DNA from: Methylobacterium nonmethylotrophicum
Lineage (GTDB): Bacteria > Pseudomonadota > Alphaproteobacteria > Rhizobiales > Beijerinckiaceae
Reading direction: 5' to 3'
Assembly (NCBI RefSeq): GCF_004745635.1
Contig: NZ_SRLB01000001.1
Location: forward strand, 310,001-374,000
Length of the DNA stretch: 64,000 bases
The translations under genes and the position numbers were made by a program. Below are positions 8,725 through 20,320 of the stretch, piece after piece. Below the pieces are notes generated by a model. It saw nothing but the letters and a program-made list of their open reading frames with translations. It did no database searches and had not been told where the DNA came from. Numbering within the stretch: the stretch's first letter is position 1; every line of letters starts with the position of its first letter.

Positions 8725-9270
8725 ATGCCGACGACCCCGCTCCCCCTGACGGCTCGCGCCCTGCGCCGCGCGGCGCAGGCCCGCGGTGCATTCCCGCGGG
8801 CTGCGCTCCTCATGCTCGGCCTCGCGCTCGCCGGGTGCAGCGGCTCGGCGATCCTGCCGGCGCCCGACCTGCCGACGACGCCGGTGATCCTCGACGAGGC
8901 CGCGGCCGCGGCCGCGATCTCGCGCTACCGCGCGAGCCACGGCCTCGGGCCGGTGGCGATCGATTCCTCGCTGATCCGCGCCGCCTCGTTCCAGGCCGAG
9001 GCCAATGCCAGGGCCGGCTTCCTCTCGCACGAGGTCGGCGGCACCTTCGACGCGCGGCTCAAGCGTGCCGGCTTCGGCGGCCGCTACGCCGCCGAGAACC
9101 TGAGCGCCGGCTCGGCCACCTTCGACGAGGTGCTCAGGCGCTGGCAGGTCTCGCCCGAGCATAACCGCAACATGCTCATGCCGCAGGTCAAGCGCGTCGG
9201 CATCGCCCGGGTGGACGCCCCGGGCAGCCGCTACAAGCGCTTCTGGGCCCTGATCCTGTCGGACGGCTGA
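8725..9270 (+). CDS. CAP-domain (SCP/PR1-like) lipoprotein
   Basis: The 181-aa protein has a signal peptide ending in a lipobox (LALAGCS, Cys near residue 38), so it should be lipid-anchored in the envelope. The mature part is a CAP domain. Its landmarks are AISRYRASHGLGPV, the first His in FLSHEVGG, the Glu in AENLSAG and the second His in SPEHNRNMLMP. CAP proteins in bacteria bind metals or lipids, or act on cell-wall or protein substrates; no activity can be assigned here. AGGAA lies about 10 nt before the ATG. The gene stands alone between the tRNAs and the nuo operon. Confidence 0.9.
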   Translation: MPTTPLPLTARALRRAAQARGAFPRAALLMLGLALAGCSGSAILPAPDLPTTPVILDEAAAAAAISRYRASHGLGPVAIDSSLIRAASFQAEANARAGFLSHEVGGTFDARLKRAGFGGRYAAENLSAGSATFDEVLRRWQVSPEHNRNMLMPQVKRVGIARVDAPGSRYKRFWALILSDG

Positions 9271-9569
9271 CGCGCTTCGCTGCGACGCAGCATCACGGCC
9301 AGGCCCCTGAAAACACCCGGGAAGGGGAAGGGGCCTGCGACGATCCTCCCCGGTTCGGGCCGGCTTCCCGGCGTTGTGCCGGGGGCGCGAGCCCCTATCT
9401 TGCGTGCAGGCGTTCGCGGTTTGTGCGGTGCGAACGCCCCTTGTTTCGTCATACCCGCTCGTTTAAGCCTCGCGGCACTCTCCGGGCTTTGGAACCGTTC
9501 CGAGAACGGCCCCGGCGGCCCGCGGCGCGGGCACGCGCCAAGGTTCGTGCCAACCCTTGAGGATGCTCG
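9271..9569. other. Intergenic region upstream of nuoA, with inverted repeat at 9409-9438
   Basis: A 9-bp inverted repeat (GGCGTTCGC at 9409-9417, GCGAACGCC at 9430-9438, 12-nt loop) is followed by CCTTGTTT, so it could be a weak terminator for the upstream lipoprotein gene or an operator for nuo. The nuo promoter should lie here, but no clear -35/-10 pair stands out. Confidence 0.45.
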
Positions 9570-9935
9570 ATGAACGGCCTCCTGTCGGATTACCTGCCGC
9601 TGGTGATCTTCATCGGCGTGTCCCTCTTCATCGCCGCGGCGCTCCTCGTGGCCCCCTTCCTGGTGGCCTATAACAGCCCGGACCCGGAGAAGCTCTCGGC
9701 CTACGAGTGCGGGTTCAACGCCTTCGACGACGCGCGCATGAAGTTCGACGTGCGCTTCTATCTCGTCGCCATCCTGTTCATCATCTTCGACCTCGAAGTT
9801 GCCTTCCTGTTCCCGTGGGCGATCACGTTCGGGGACCTCGGCTGGTTCGGCTTCTGGTCGATGATGCTCTTCCTCGGCGTGCTCACCGTCGGCTTCGTCT
9901 ACGAGTGGCGCAAGGGCGCCCTCGAGTGGGACTAG
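9570..9935 (+). CDS. nuoA: NADH-quinone oxidoreductase subunit A
   Basis: The 121-aa membrane subunit of complex I has three hydrophobic helices. The loop and second-helix signature [19 protein letters not shown] and the following [14 protein letters not shown] are diagnostic. NuoA with NuoH, J and K frames the quinone-side entrance between the hydrophilic arm and the membrane arm. GAGGATG lies just upstream of the ATG. It is the first gene of a 14-subunit operon that runs to nuoN. Confidence 0.97.
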   Translation: MNGLLSDYLPLVIFIGVSLFIAAALLVAPFLVAYNSPDPEKLSAYECGFNAFDDARMKFDVRFYLVAILFIIFDLEVAFLFPWAITFGDLGWFGFWSMMLFLGVLTVGFVYEWRKGALEWD

Positions 9936-9984
9936 AAGCACCGCCTGAAGCCGCCCTCCGAGACGAGAAGCACCGGACCCCACC

Positions 9985-10566
9985 ATGGCTCTCACCACCG
10001 TCCGCGCCCCCGAGATCGCGCCCCAGCCCAAGGGCATCCTCGATCCCTCCACCGGCCAGCCGATCGGCGCCAACGACCCGACCTTCCTGACGATCAGCGA
10101 CGAGCTGGCCGACCGCGGCTTCCTGCTCACCACCGCCGACGACCTCATCACCTGGGCCCGCACCGGCTCGCTGATGTGGATGACCTTCGGGCTCGCCTGC
10201 TGCGCCGTCGAGATGATGCAGATGTCGATGCCGCGCTACGATTGCGAGCGCTTCGGCTTCGCCCCGCGCGGCTCGCCGCGCCAGTCCGACGTGATGATCG
10301 TCGCCGGGACACTCACCAACAAGATGGCGCCGGCGCTCCGCAAGGTCTACGACCAGATGCCGGAGCCGCGCTACGTCATCTCGATGGGCTCCTGCGCCAA
10401 CGGCGGCGGCTACTACCACTACTCCTACTCGGTGGTGCGCGGCTGCGACCGGGTGGTGCCGGTCGACATCTACGTCCCGGGCTGCCCGCCGACCGCCGAG
10501 GCGCTGCTCTACGGGGTGCTGCTGCTGCAGAAGAAGATCCGCCGCACCGGCACGATCGAGCGCTGA
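9985..10566 (+). CDS. nuoB: NADH-quinone oxidoreductase subunit B
   Basis: The 193-aa subunit carries the terminal [4Fe-4S] cluster N2 that reduces quinone. The ligands are visible: adjacent cysteines in [10 protein letters not shown], the Cys in GSCANGGG, and the Cys in [13 protein letters not shown]. The N-terminal 20 residues are variable, as in alphaproteobacterial homologues. It lies 49 bp after nuoA and 10 bp before nuoC. Confidence 0.97.
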   Translation: MALTTVRAPEIAPQPKGILDPSTGQPIGANDPTFLTISDELADRGFLLTTADDLITWARTGSLMWMTFGLACCAVEMMQMSMPRYDCERFGFAPRGSPRQSDVMIVAGTLTNKMAPALRKVYDQMPEPRYVISMGSCANGGGYYHYSYSVVRGCDRVVPVDIYVPGCPPTAEALLYGVLLLQKKIRRTGTIER

Positions 10567-10576
10567 AGGCGGCACC

Positions 10577-11239
10577 ATGAGCAACGGCATCACCATCCGG
10601 GCCCATACCCAGACCGAAGCCGGCGACGCGCCGCTCCAGGCGCTCTCCGACACGCTCGCCGGGACCCTGGGCGCGGCGATCACCGACCGGGCCATCGCCT
10701 TCGGCGAGCTGACGCTGGTCGTCGAGGGCGCCGAGATCCTGCGGGTGCTGACCCACCTGCGCGACGATCCTTCTTGCGCCTTCTCGACCTTCATCGACAT
10801 CTGCGGCGCCGACTATCCGGGCCGGGCGAAGCGCTTCGACGTCGTCTACCACCTGCTGTCGATGCGCCATAACCGGCGCATCCGCGTGAAGGTGCAGACC
10901 GACGAGCGCACGCCGGTCCCGTCGGCGATTCCCGTCTTCCCGGCCGCGAACTGGTACGAGCGCGAGACCTACGACCTCTACGGGATCCTGTTCTCGGGCC
11001 ATCCGGACCTGCGCCGGCTGCTCACCGATTACGGCTTCGAGGGCCACCCCCTCCGCAAGGACTTCCCGCTCACCGGCTTCGTCGAGGTCCGCTACGACCA
11101 GGACGAGGCCCGGGTGGTCTACGAGCCCGTGCGGCTCACGCAGGAATTCCGCAACTTCGACTTCCTGTCGCCCTGGGAAGGCACCGACTACGTGCTGCCG
11201 GGCGACGAGAAGGCCGACAAGGCACCGGCGAAAGGCTGA
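10577..11239 (+). CDS. nuoC: NADH-quinone oxidoreductase subunit C (30 kDa)
   Basis: The 220-aa hydrophilic subunit is in the connecting module. The family signature is [29 protein letters not shown], followed by [11 protein letters not shown]. It is separate from NuoD, unlike the enterobacterial NuoCD fusion. The C-terminal tail after YVLPGDEK is charged and short. The nuoD start follows 6 bp after its stop. Confidence 0.97.
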   Translation: MSNGITIRAHTQTEAGDAPLQALSDTLAGTLGAAITDRAIAFGELTLVVEGAEILRVLTHLRDDPSCAFSTFIDICGADYPGRAKRFDVVYHLLSMRHNRRIRVKVQTDERTPVPSAIPVFPAANWYERETYDLYGILFSGHPDLRRLLTDYGFEGHPLRKDFPLTGFVEVRYDQDEARVVYEPVRLTQEFRNFDFLSPWEGTDYVLPGDEKADKAPAKG

Positions 11240-11245
11240 GCCGAC

Positions 11246-12436
11246 ATGGGCGAGCACAGCATCCGCAACTTCTCGATCAATTTCGGGCCGCAGCACCCGG
11301 CGGCGCACGGCGTGCTGCGCCTCGTGCTCGAGCTCGACGGCGAGGTGGTCGAGCGGGTCGATCCCCATATCGGCCTCCTCCACCGCGGCACCGAGAAGCT
11401 GATCGAGGTCAAGACCTACCTCCAGGCGACGCCCTACTTCGACCGGCTGGACTACGTCGCGCCGATGAACCAGGAGCACGCCTTCTGCCTCGGCATCGAG
11501 CGCCTGCTCGGCATCGAGGTGCCGCGCCGCGCCAAGCTGATCCGCACGCTCTACTGCGAGATCGGCCGGCTCCTGTCGCACCTCCTCAACGTGACCACGC
11601 AGGCGATGGACGTCGGCGCCCTCACGCCCCCGCTCTGGGGCTTCGAGGAGCGCGAGAAGCTGATGATCTTCTACGAGCGCGCCTCGGGAGCGCGGCTCCA
11701 CGCCAACTACTTCCGGCCGGGCGGCGTCCACCAGGACCTGCCGCCGAGCCTGATCGACGACATCGAAAAGTTCTGCGAGACCTTCCCGCAGGTGGTCGAC
11801 GACCTCGACCACCTCGTGATGGGCAACCGCATCTTCAAGCAGCGCAACGTCGACATCGGCATCGTGACCGTCGAGGAGGCGCTGGCCTGGGGCTTCTCGG
11901 GCGTGATGGTGCGCGGCTCGGGCATCCCGTGGGACCTGCGCAAGTCGCAGCCCTACGAGGCCTATGCCGAGATGGAGTTCGACATCCCCGTGGGGAAGAA
12001 CGGCGACACCTACGATCGCCAGGTCATCCGCATGGAGGAGATGCGCCAGTCGGTGCGCATCATGAAGCAGTGCATCGCCAAGCTGCGCGAGCCGGCCGGC
12101 CAGGGGCCGATCGCCACGCAGGACGGCAAGGTGGCGCCGCCGCCGCGGCGCGAGATGAAGCGCTCGATGGAGGCGCTCATCCACCACTTCAAGCTCTACA
12201 CCGAGGGCTTCCACGTGCCGGCCGGCGAGGTCTACGCCGCGGTCGAGGCGCCCAAGGGCGAGTTCGGCGTCTACCTCGTCGCCGACGGCACCAACAAGCC
12301 GTATCGCTGCAAGATCCGGGCTCCGGGCTTCGCCCATCTCCAGGCGATGGACTGGATGTGCCGCGGCCACATGCTGGCGGACGTGTCGTGCATCCTCGGC
12401 ACGCTCGACATCGTGTTCGGCGAGGTGGACCGGTGA
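11246..12436 (+). CDS. nuoD: NADH-quinone oxidoreductase subunit D (49 kDa)
   Basis: The 396-aa subunit forms the quinone-binding pocket with NuoB. It begins with [18 protein letters not shown], containing the beta-hairpin His region, and has the family blocks [22 protein letters not shown]-like [15 protein letters not shown] and the C-terminal [15 protein letters not shown]. Length is normal. Spacing to nuoC is 6 bp and to nuoE 38 bp. Confidence 0.97.
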   Translation: MGEHSIRNFSINFGPQHPAAHGVLRLVLELDGEVVERVDPHIGLLHRGTEKLIEVKTYLQATPYFDRLDYVAPMNQEHAFCLGIERLLGIEVPRRAKLIRTLYCEIGRLLSHLLNVTTQAMDVGALTPPLWGFEEREKLMIFYERASGARLHANYFRPGGVHQDLPPSLIDDIEKFCETFPQVVDDLDHLVMGNRIFKQRNVDIGIVTVEEALAWGFSGVMVRGSGIPWDLRKSQPYEAYAEMEFDIPVGKNGDTYDRQVIRMEEMRQSVRIMKQCIAKLREPAGQGPIATQDGKVAPPPRREMKRSMEALIHHFKLYTEGFHVPAGEVYAAVEAPKGEFGVYLVADGTNKPYRCKIRAPGFAHLQAMDWMCRGHMLADVSCILGTLDIVFGEVDR

Positions 12437-12474
12437 GGGCGCTCGACGACGCGCCCGTCGGAGACGTGTGAGAC

Positions 12475-13584
12475 ATGGCCAACCGCAGACTAGCCCCCGT
12501 ATCCGAGCAGCCCGCGAGCTTCGCGTTCACGCCGGAGAACGCCGAGTGGGCCAAGGGGCAGATCGCCAAGTACCCGGAGGGGCGCCAGGCCTCGGCCGTC
12601 ATCCCGCTCCTGTGGAAGGCGCAGGAGCAGAACGGCGGCTGGCTGCCGCAGAAGGCGATCGAGGCGGTGGCCGACCAGCTCGGCATGCCCCACATCCGGG
12701 TGCTGGAGGTCGCGACCTTCTACACGATGTTCGCCCTAGAGCCGGTCGGCCGCTACTGGATCCAGGTCTGCGGCACGGTCCCGTGCGACGTCTGCGGCGC
12801 CCGCGAACTGAAGCAGTACCTCCAGGAGCGCCTCGGCCCCTCCGGCCATGTCAGCCCGGATGGCAACTTCTCCTGGCTCGAGGTCGAGTGCCTTGGCGCG
12901 TGCTGCAACGCCCCGATGGCGCAGATCAACCACGACTATTACGAGGACCTCACCCCTGAGTCCCTCGGCAAGCTGATGGACGACCTCGCGGCGGGCCGCC
13001 CGGTGAAGACCGGCTCGCAGACCGGCCGCGTCTCCTCCGAGCCCAAGGATGCGGTCACGACCCTGCAGGACGAGACGCTGTTCGACGGCTCGCGCGTCGG
13101 CGCCTGGCGCAAGCGCTTCGAGGAGCAGGGGCTGAAGGAGGCCGGCGCCGACACGACCGGCGAGAAGGCCCGCACCGAGGCCTCCGCCGCGACGAGCCCG
13201 AAGGCGGCCAAGCCCGATGCCGGCCGCGCCACCGAGAGCCCGGCCGCCGCGGCGCCGGCCCAGCGCGCCGCCGACGGCAAGCCCCCCGTCGATACCGCCG
13301 CCGAGGCAGGCCAGTCGGCGCCCGAGCGCACGACCGTCGCGGTCCCGCGGACCGGCCCCGAGGCCGAGCCCGCACCGCAGAGCGGCCGCTCCTACACCGA
13401 GACGCCGTCGAAGCCCGAGGAAGGCCGCCCGGTCGCGGGCGCCAAGGGCACCACGCCGGAGGCGGGCGCCGAGCCGGCGAATGCGCCGGGGAAGACCGAC
13501 GGATCGCAGGCCAAGCCCGTCGGCCTCACCCCGGACGACAAGGCCGTCGACAAGGGTCCGCCCGGCCCGAAGGCGAAGCCGTAA
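12475..13584 (+). CDS. nuoE: NADH-quinone oxidoreductase subunit E with long low-complexity tail
   Basis: Residues about 15-180 form the thioredoxin-like [2Fe-2S] N1a subunit, with ligand cysteines in [11 protein letters not shown] and in [12 protein letters not shown]. coli NuoE is about 166 aa; this one is 369 aa. The extra 170-190 residues are rich in Ala, Pro, Glu, Lys and Gly ([31 protein letters not shown]) and look disordered. Similar tails occur in related alphaproteobacteria, so I treat it as a real extension rather than a frameshift. The tail may contact the neighbouring hydrophilic subunits; that is speculation. Confidence 0.95.
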   Translation: MANRRLAPVSEQPASFAFTPENAEWAKGQIAKYPEGRQASAVIPLLWKAQEQNGGWLPQKAIEAVADQLGMPHIRVLEVATFYTMFALEPVGRYWIQVCGTVPCDVCGARELKQYLQERLGPSGHVSPDGNFSWLEVECLGACCNAPMAQINHDYYEDLTPESLGKLMDDLAAGRPVKTGSQTGRVSSEPKDAVTTLQDETLFDGSRVGAWRKRFEEQGLKEAGADTTGEKARTEASAATSPKAAKPDAGRATESPAAAAPAQRAADGKPPVDTAAEAGQSAPERTTVAVPRTGPEAEPAPQSGRSYTETPSKPEEGRPVAGAKGTTPEAGAEPANAPGKTDGSQAKPVGLTPDDKAVDKGPPGPKAKP

Positions 13585-13633
13585 CGAATCGCTATGATGC
13601 ACCCTTTCACAGCAGGCCTGTAGGACGATCGCC

Positions 13634-14935
<1,302 letters not shown>

Positions 14936-14942
14936 GGCGAGG

Positions 14943-15194
14943 ATGGCGGCCGAGCCCGACAACCTGGTCCTGAGCCTCTTGCGCGACATGCGCGCCGCCC
15001 TCGCGGAGGTGCGCGCCGTGCAGGACGAGCAGTCGCGCCGCCTGATCCGCATCGAGGGTCGGGTCGACGAGACGCACGAGAGCATGATCACGGGCCTCGG
15101 CCTCGCCGCCCACGCCAGTATCCGCCACGACAGGGTCGAGGAGCGCCTGCGCGACCTCACCGACCGTGTCGAACGCCTGGAGGGAAAGCCGTGA
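14943..15194 (+). CDS. Small coiled-coil protein in the nuo operon, 83 aa
   Basis: The ATG lies 8 bp after the nuoF stop, with GAGGCGAGG as ribosome binding site. The protein has heptad-like spacing (LLRDMRAALAEVRAVQDEQ, RRLIRIEGRVDETHE, RVEERLRDLTDRVERLEGK) and should form a coiled coil. Its stop overlaps the GTG of the next small gene, so the two are coupled. It has no Cys and no membrane segment. No enzyme family is recognised; a scaffold or assembly role for complex I is only a guess from position. Confidence 0.8.
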   Translation: MAAEPDNLVLSLLRDMRAALAEVRAVQDEQSRRLIRIEGRVDETHESMITGLGLAAHASIRHDRVEERLRDLTDRVERLEGKP

Positions 15195-15397
15195 CGCACG
15201 CGCCGACCTCCATCCTTGACCTCGTGATCGGCATCGACCGAAAGATTGATGGCGTCGCGGCGGACATCAGGGAGCTGAACGAACGCATGGTGAGCGTCGG
15301 CACGCAGCTCGCGGCCGCCGACCGCAGCCTCGACCGGTTGGGACAGCGTCTCGAACGGATCGAGCGTCGCCTCGCCCGCATCGAGACCCATGTCTGA
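15191..15397 (+). CDS. Second small coiled-coil protein in the nuo operon, 68 aa
   Basis: The GTG start overlaps the preceding stop (GTGA). The sequence is again heptad-like (LVIGIDRKIDGVAADIREL, DRLGQRLERIERRLARIE) and resembles the first protein in its C-terminal half, so the pair may be a duplication or form a hetero-oligomer. It ends 12 bp before nuoG, so transcription and probably translation are linked to complex I. Function unknown. Confidence 0.75.
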   Translation: MTHAPTSILDLVIGIDRKIDGVAADIRELNERMVSVGTQLAAADRSLDRLGQRLERIERRLARIETHV

Positions 15398-15409
15398 GAA
15401 GATGACCGC

Positions 15410-17491
15410 ATGACCAAGATCCTCGTCGACGGCATCGAGGTCGATGTCCCGCCGGACTACACCCTCCTGCAGGCCTGCGAGGTCGCAGGCGCCGAGATCC
15501 CGCGCTTCTGCTTCCACGAGCGGCTGTCGATCGCCGGCAATTGCCGCATGTGCCTGGTCGAGCTGAAAGGGGCGCCGAAGCCCGTCGCCTCCTGCGCCTG
15601 GGCCGTGCGCGACTGCCGCCCGGGCCCGAACGGCGAGCCGCCGGCGGTGTCGACCAAGTCGGCCCTGACCAAGAAGGCCCGCGAGGGGGTGATGGAGTTC
15701 CTCCTCATCAACCATCCCCTCGATTGCCCGATCTGCGACCAGGGCGGCCACTGCGACCTGCAGGACCAGGCCATGGCCTACGGCGTCGACTCGACCCGCT
15801 ACGGCGAGAACAAGCGCGCCGTCGAGGAGAAGTATATCGGCCCGCTGGTGCGGACCGCGATGAACCGCTGCATCCACTGCACCCGCTGCGTCCGCTTCCT
15901 GGCGGAAGTGGCCGGCGTGCCGGATCTCGGCGCCATCGGGCGCGGCGAGGACATGGAGATCACCTCCTACCTCGAGCGCGCGATGGAATCGGAGCTGCAG
16001 GGCAACGTCGCCGACCTCTGCCCGGTCGGCGCGCTGGTCCACAAGCCGCAATCCTACAACGTCCGCCCCTGGGAGCTGAACAAGACCGAGTCCGTCGACG
16101 TGATGGATGCGGTCGGCTCGGCGATCCGCGTCGACACCCGCGGCCGCGAGGTGATGCAGATCGAGCCGCGGGTGAACGAGGCGACCAACGAGGAGTGGAT
16201 CTCCGACAAGACCCGCCACGTCGTCGACGGGCTGCGGCTGCAGCGCCTCGACCGGCCGTACCTGCGCGAGAACGGCCGCCTGCGCCCGGCCACCTGGGCC
16301 GAGGCCTTCGGGGCGATCGCCGCAAAGCTCAAGGGCGCCGATCCGAAGCGCGTCGGCGCCATCGTCGGTGATCTCGCGGGCGTCGAGGAGATCTTCGCCC
16401 TCAAGACCCTGATGGGCTCGCTCAAGGTGCAGAACCTCGATTGCCGCCAGGACGGGGCGATGATCGATCCGGCCTGGGGCCGGGCCGCCTACACCTTCGG
16501 GCCGGGCATCGCCGGCATCGAGCAGGCCGACGCGATCCTGATCGTCGGCGCCAACCCGCGCACCGAGGCCTCTCTCCTCAACGCCCGCATCCGCAAGCGC
16601 TGGCGGCTCTCGCCGATCCAGATCGGCGTGATCGGCGAGGACGCCGACCTCACCTACCCCCACACCTTTCTGGGTGCCGGGCCGGAGACGCTGGCCGAGG
16701 TGGCTGCCGGCCGCCACAGCTTCGCGGAAGCCCTCAAGGGCGCCGAGCGGCCGCTCGTCATCGTCGGCCAGGCGGCGCTCGCCCGTCCGGACGGTGCCGC
16801 GCTCCTCGCGGCGGTGGCGAAGCTCGTCCAGGGCCTCGGGCCGAAGGCCGAGGGCTGGAACGGCCTCGGCGTGCTGCACAACGCGGCCGCCCGCGTCGGC
16901 GCCCTCGATCTCGGCTTCGTGCCGGGGGAGGGCGGGCTGACCTTCGCCGAGATGACCAAGGCCGGCGTGCTCGACGTGCTGTTCAACCTCGGCGCCGACG
17001 AGGTCGAGATCGGTCCGGGCGCCTTCGTGATCTACCAGGGCACCCACGGCGACAAGGGCGCCCACCGGGCCGACGTGATCCTGCCGGGCGCGGCCTACAC
17101 CGAGAAGTCGGCGACCTACGTCAACCTCGAGGGCCGGGTGCAGCTCGCCAACCGCTCCGCCTTCCCGCCGGGCGACGCCCGCGAGGACTGGGCGATCCTG
17201 CGCGCCCTGTCGGACGTTCTCGGCCACCGCCTGCCGTTCGACTCGCTGCCGGCGCTCCGCAAGGCGCTCTACGCCGCCCACCCGCACTTCGCCGGCATCG
17301 ACCAGGTGGCGGCGAGCGATGGCGCCGCGGCCCTGACGGCGCTCGCGGGCCTGCCGGGCGAGCCCGGCCGCGAGCCGTTCCGGCCGGCGGTGGCCGACTT
17401 CTATCTCACCAACCCGATCGCCCGCGCCTCGCGGGTGCTCGCCGAGTGCTCGGGTCTCGCCCGCGGGCGGGCCCTCGAAGCGGCCGAATGA
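15410..17491 (+). CDS. nuoG: NADH-quinone oxidoreductase subunit G
   Basis: The 693-aa iron-sulfur subunit begins with a [2Fe-2S] ferredoxin-like domain ([18 protein letters not shown]), then a His/Cys cluster site (GGHCDLQDQ) and a [4Fe-4S] site ([11 protein letters not shown]). The remainder is a molybdopterin-oxidoreductase-like fold without cofactor, as in other complex I subunits ([17 protein letters not shown]). The start matches the usual [14 protein letters not shown]. Next gene nuoH starts 13 bp later. Confidence 0.97.
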   Translation: MTKILVDGIEVDVPPDYTLLQACEVAGAEIPRFCFHERLSIAGNCRMCLVELKGAPKPVASCAWAVRDCRPGPNGEPPAVSTKSALTKKAREGVMEFLLINHPLDCPICDQGGHCDLQDQAMAYGVDSTRYGENKRAVEEKYIGPLVRTAMNRCIHCTRCVRFLAEVAGVPDLGAIGRGEDMEITSYLERAMESELQGNVADLCPVGALVHKPQSYNVRPWELNKTESVDVMDAVGSAIRVDTRGREVMQIEPRVNEATNEEWISDKTRHVVDGLRLQRLDRPYLRENGRLRPATWAEAFGAIAAKLKGADPKRVGAIVGDLAGVEEIFALKTLMGSLKVQNLDCRQDGAMIDPAWGRAAYTFGPGIAGIEQADAILIVGANPRTEASLLNARIRKRWRLSPIQIGVIGEDADLTYPHTFLGAGPETLAEVAAGRHSFAEALKGAERPLVIVGQAALARPDGAALLAAVAKLVQGLGPKAEGWNGLGVLHNAAARVGALDLGFVPGEGGLTFAEMTKAGVLDVLFNLGADEVEIGPGAFVIYQGTHGDKGAHRADVILPGAAYTEKSATYVNLEGRVQLANRSAFPPGDAREDWAILRALSDVLGHRLPFDSLPALRKALYAAHPHFAGIDQVAASDGAAALTALAGLPGEPGREPFRPAVADFYLTNPIARASRVLAECSGLARGRALEAAE

Positions 17492-17504
17492 GGAGCGCCG
17501 ACCG

Positions 17505-18527
17505 ATGACCGTCTGGGAGGTGCTCGGCACCGTCCTCCTCGTGGCGCTGAAGAGCGTGGTGCTCCTCGTGGCGCTGCTCGTCTTCATCGCCTACGCGCTG
17601 CTGGCCGACCGCAAGATCTGGGCGGCGGTGCAGCTGCGCCGCGGCCCGAACGTGGTCGGCCCCTGGGGCCTGTTCCAGTCCTTCGCCGACCTCCTGAAGT
17701 TCGTGCTGAAGGAGCCGGTGATCCCGGCGGGCGCCAACAAAAGCCTGTTCCTCCTGGCCCCGCTGATCTTCGCCACCCTGGCGCTCGCCGCCTGGGCGGT
17801 GATCCCGCTCGCCGACGGCTGGGCCATCGCCGACATCAATGTCGGCATGACCTACATCTTCGCGATCTCGTCGCTCGGCGTCTACGGCGTCATCATGGGC
17901 GGCTGGGCCTCGAACTCCAAGTATGCCTTCCTGGGCGCCCTGCGCTCGGCCGCGCAGATGGTGTCCTACGAGGTCTCCCTCGGCTTCGTCATCATCACGG
18001 TGCTGATGTGCGCCGGCTCCCTCAACCTGTCGCAGATCGTGCGGGCGCAGGACACCGCGCTCGGCATCCTCGGCTGGTACTGGCTCTGGCTCTTCCCGAT
18101 GTTCGTGGTGTTCTTCATCTCGGCGCTCGCCGAGACGAACCGCCCGCCCTTCGACCTGCCCGAGGCCGAGTCCGAGCTCGTCGCCGGCTACATGGTGGAA
18201 TACTCCTCCACCCCGTACCTGCTGTTCATGCTCGGCGAGTACGTCGCCATCGTCACGATGTGCGCCCTCGGCACGATCCTGTTCCTGGGCGGCTGGCTCT
18301 CGCCGATCCCGTTCGCGCCCTTCACCTGGGTGCCGGGCCTGATCTGGTTCGCCCTGAAGGCCAGCTTCCTGTTCTTCATGATCGCCATGGTGAAGGCCAT
18401 GGTGCCGCGCTACCGCTACGACCAGCTCATGCGGCTGGGCTGGAAGGTGTTCCTTCCGCTCTCCCTCGTCATGGTCTTCGTCGTCGCCTTCGTCCTGAAA
18501 TTGACCGGCCTCGCGCCGGTCTCCTGA
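17505..18527 (+). CDS. nuoH: NADH-quinone oxidoreductase subunit H
   Basis: The 340-aa membrane subunit has about eight helices and links the quinone site to the proton-pumping arm. Diagnostic blocks are [16 protein letters not shown], the acidic loop [20 protein letters not shown], and [16 protein letters not shown]. It is in tight operon spacing with nuoG and nuoI (24 bp). Confidence 0.97.
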   Translation: MTVWEVLGTVLLVALKSVVLLVALLVFIAYALLADRKIWAAVQLRRGPNVVGPWGLFQSFADLLKFVLKEPVIPAGANKSLFLLAPLIFATLALAAWAVIPLADGWAIADINVGMTYIFAISSLGVYGVIMGGWASNSKYAFLGALRSAAQMVSYEVSLGFVIITVLMCAGSLNLSQIVRAQDTALGILGWYWLWLFPMFVVFFISALAETNRPPFDLPEAESELVAGYMVEYSSTPYLLFMLGEYVAIVTMCALGTILFLGGWLSPIPFAPFTWVPGLIWFALKASFLFFMIAMVKAMVPRYRYDQLMRLGWKVFLPLSLVMVFVVAFVLKLTGLAPVS

Positions 18528-18551
18528 GACCCAACCGTCGGAGAACGAGCC

Positions 18552-19040
18552 ATGAAGCTCGACCAGGTCGCCCGCGGCCTGCTGTTGAAGGAGTTCGTCA
18601 CCGGGTTCGCCCTGGCGATGCGCTACTTCTTCAAGCCCAAGGCGACGATCAACTACCCCTTCGAGATGGGCCATCGCGGCCCGCGCTTCCGCGGCGAGCA
18701 CGCCCTGCGGCGCTACCCCAACGGCGAGGAGCGCTGCATCGCCTGCAAGCTGTGCGAGGCGGTGTGCCCGGCCCAGGCCATCACCATCGAGGCGGGCCCG
18801 CGCCGCAACGACGGCACCCGGCGCACCACCCGCTACGACATCGACATGGTGAAGTGCATCTATTGCGGCATGTGCCAGGAGGCCTGCCCGGTGGACGCCA
18901 TCGTGGAGGGGCCGAACTTCGAGTTCTCGGTCGAGACCCGCGAGGAGCTGCTCTACGACAAGGCCAAGCTCCTGGCGAACGGCGACCGCTGGGAGCGCGA
19001 GATCGCCCGCAACATCGCGGCCGACGCCCCCTACCGCTGA
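18552..19040 (+). CDS. nuoI: NADH-quinone oxidoreductase subunit I
   Basis: The 162-aa subunit carries two [4Fe-4S] clusters (N6a, N6b): [14 protein letters not shown] and [14 protein letters not shown] are both intact. The N-terminal amphipathic segment ([19 protein letters not shown]) and [16 protein letters not shown] are typical. A 150-bp gap separates it from nuoJ. Confidence 0.97.
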   Translation: MKLDQVARGLLLKEFVTGFALAMRYFFKPKATINYPFEMGHRGPRFRGEHALRRYPNGEERCIACKLCEAVCPAQAITIEAGPRRNDGTRRTTRYDIDMVKCIYCGMCQEACPVDAIVEGPNFEFSVETREELLYDKAKLLANGDRWEREIARNIAADAPYR

Positions 19041-19189
19041 ACCGGGAGGGCGCCGCGCCCTCCTTTCGCCGGACGAGACATTCGCCGCTCCCCCGGTTGT
19101 GCGCCGCGGGAGCGGGTTCTATAGACGAGCCGCCGGGACGCTCCGGGGGTCGGGCAGGAGGCCGCCGCCAGGCGGCATGAATTCAGCGC

Positions 19190-19810
19190 ATGACCGCAGC
19201 CGCCGCCTTCTTCTATCTGTTCGCCGCGATCACCGTCGCCTCCGGCTTCATGGTGATCGCCTCGCGCAACCCCGTCACCTCGGTGCTCTTCCTCATCCTC
19301 GCCTTCGTGAACGCCGCCGGGCTGTTCGTGCTGATGGGGGCGGAGTTCCTGGCCATGATCCTGGTCGTGGTCTATGTCGGCGCGGTCGCGGTGCTGTTCC
19401 TGTTCGTGGTGATGATGCTCGACGTCGATTTCGCCGAGCTGCGCCAGGGCTTCCAGGACTACCTGCCGGTCGGCGGCCTGATCGGCGCGGTGTTCCTGAT
19501 CGAGCTGCTCCTCGTGGTCGGCTCCTGGGCGATCGATCCCGGCCTGGTGCACGGACCCCTGGCGGTGGCGCCGGGCGGTGAGACGGTCACCAACACGCAG
19601 GCGCTCGGTCTCGTTCTCTACACCAACTACTTCTTCTTCTTTCAGATCGCCGGGCTGATCCTGCTGGTCGCGATGATCGGCGCGATCGTGCTCACCCTGC
19701 GCGACCGGCCCGGCGTCAAGCGCCAGGACATCGCGATCCAGAACGCCCGCACCCAGGCCAGCGCCGTCGAGGTCCGCCAGGTCCCGACCGGGCAGGGCGT
19801 CGAGGTCTGA
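19190..19810 (+). CDS. nuoJ: NADH-quinone oxidoreductase subunit J
   Basis: The 206-aa membrane subunit has five predicted helices. The third contains the conserved [17 protein letters not shown], whose pi-bulge helix takes part in coupling. The long C-terminal extension ([16 protein letters not shown]) is usual in alphaproteobacteria. It lies 150 bp downstream of nuoI; that gap contains no convincing gene. Confidence 0.96.
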   Translation: MTAAAAFFYLFAAITVASGFMVIASRNPVTSVLFLILAFVNAAGLFVLMGAEFLAMILVVVYVGAVAVLFLFVVMMLDVDFAELRQGFQDYLPVGGLIGAVFLIELLLVVGSWAIDPGLVHGPLAVAPGGETVTNTQALGLVLYTNYFFFFQIAGLILLVAMIGAIVLTLRDRPGVKRQDIAIQNARTQASAVEVRQVPTGQGVEV

Positions 19811-19937
19811 CGGGCGCCGGGGTCCGAAACGAGTTGCGGCTCGGGGCAGGCAGCCCCGCAGCCAAGCTGATGGCAAGAGCGGCGGGGCGGGACGCGCCTC
19901 GCGACACGAAGGCGGCCGCCCGCGGTCGAGAGGCACG

Positions 19938-20243
19938 ATGATCGGTTTGAGCCACTACCTGACCGTCGCGGCGATCCTGTTCACCCTCGGGGTGCTCGGC
20001 ATCTTCATCAACCGCAAGAACATCATCGTCATCCTGATGTCGGTCGAGCTGATCCTGCTCGCGGTGAACATCAACCTGGTGGCGTTCTCGACCCATCTCG
20101 GCGACATCGTCGGCCAGGTCTTCGCCCTGTTCGTGCTGACGGTGGCCGCCGCCGAGGCCGCGATCGGGCTCGCGATCCTGGTGGTGTTCTTCCGCAACCG
20201 CGGGTCGATCGCCGTCGAGGACGTCAACATGATGAAGGGCTGA
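19938..20243 (+). CDS. nuoK: NADH-quinone oxidoreductase subunit K
   Basis: The 101-aa, three-helix subunit keeps both buried glutamates of the proton path, E37 in [12 protein letters not shown] and E73 in [13 protein letters not shown] 127-bp non-coding gap precedes it. The ATG chosen gives [15 protein letters not shown], the normal N-terminus. Confidence 0.97.
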   Translation: MIGLSHYLTVAAILFTLGVLGIFINRKNIIVILMSVELILLAVNINLVAFSTHLGDIVGQVFALFVLTVAAAEAAIGLAILVVFFRNRGSIAVEDVNMMKG

Positions 20244-20320
20244 CGCGGGCCTCGCGCCCATCGCCCTTCCGAACCCACCAGAGCCGCAGCGGCAACCGCC
20301 ACGCGAGGCCGGACCCGAGC

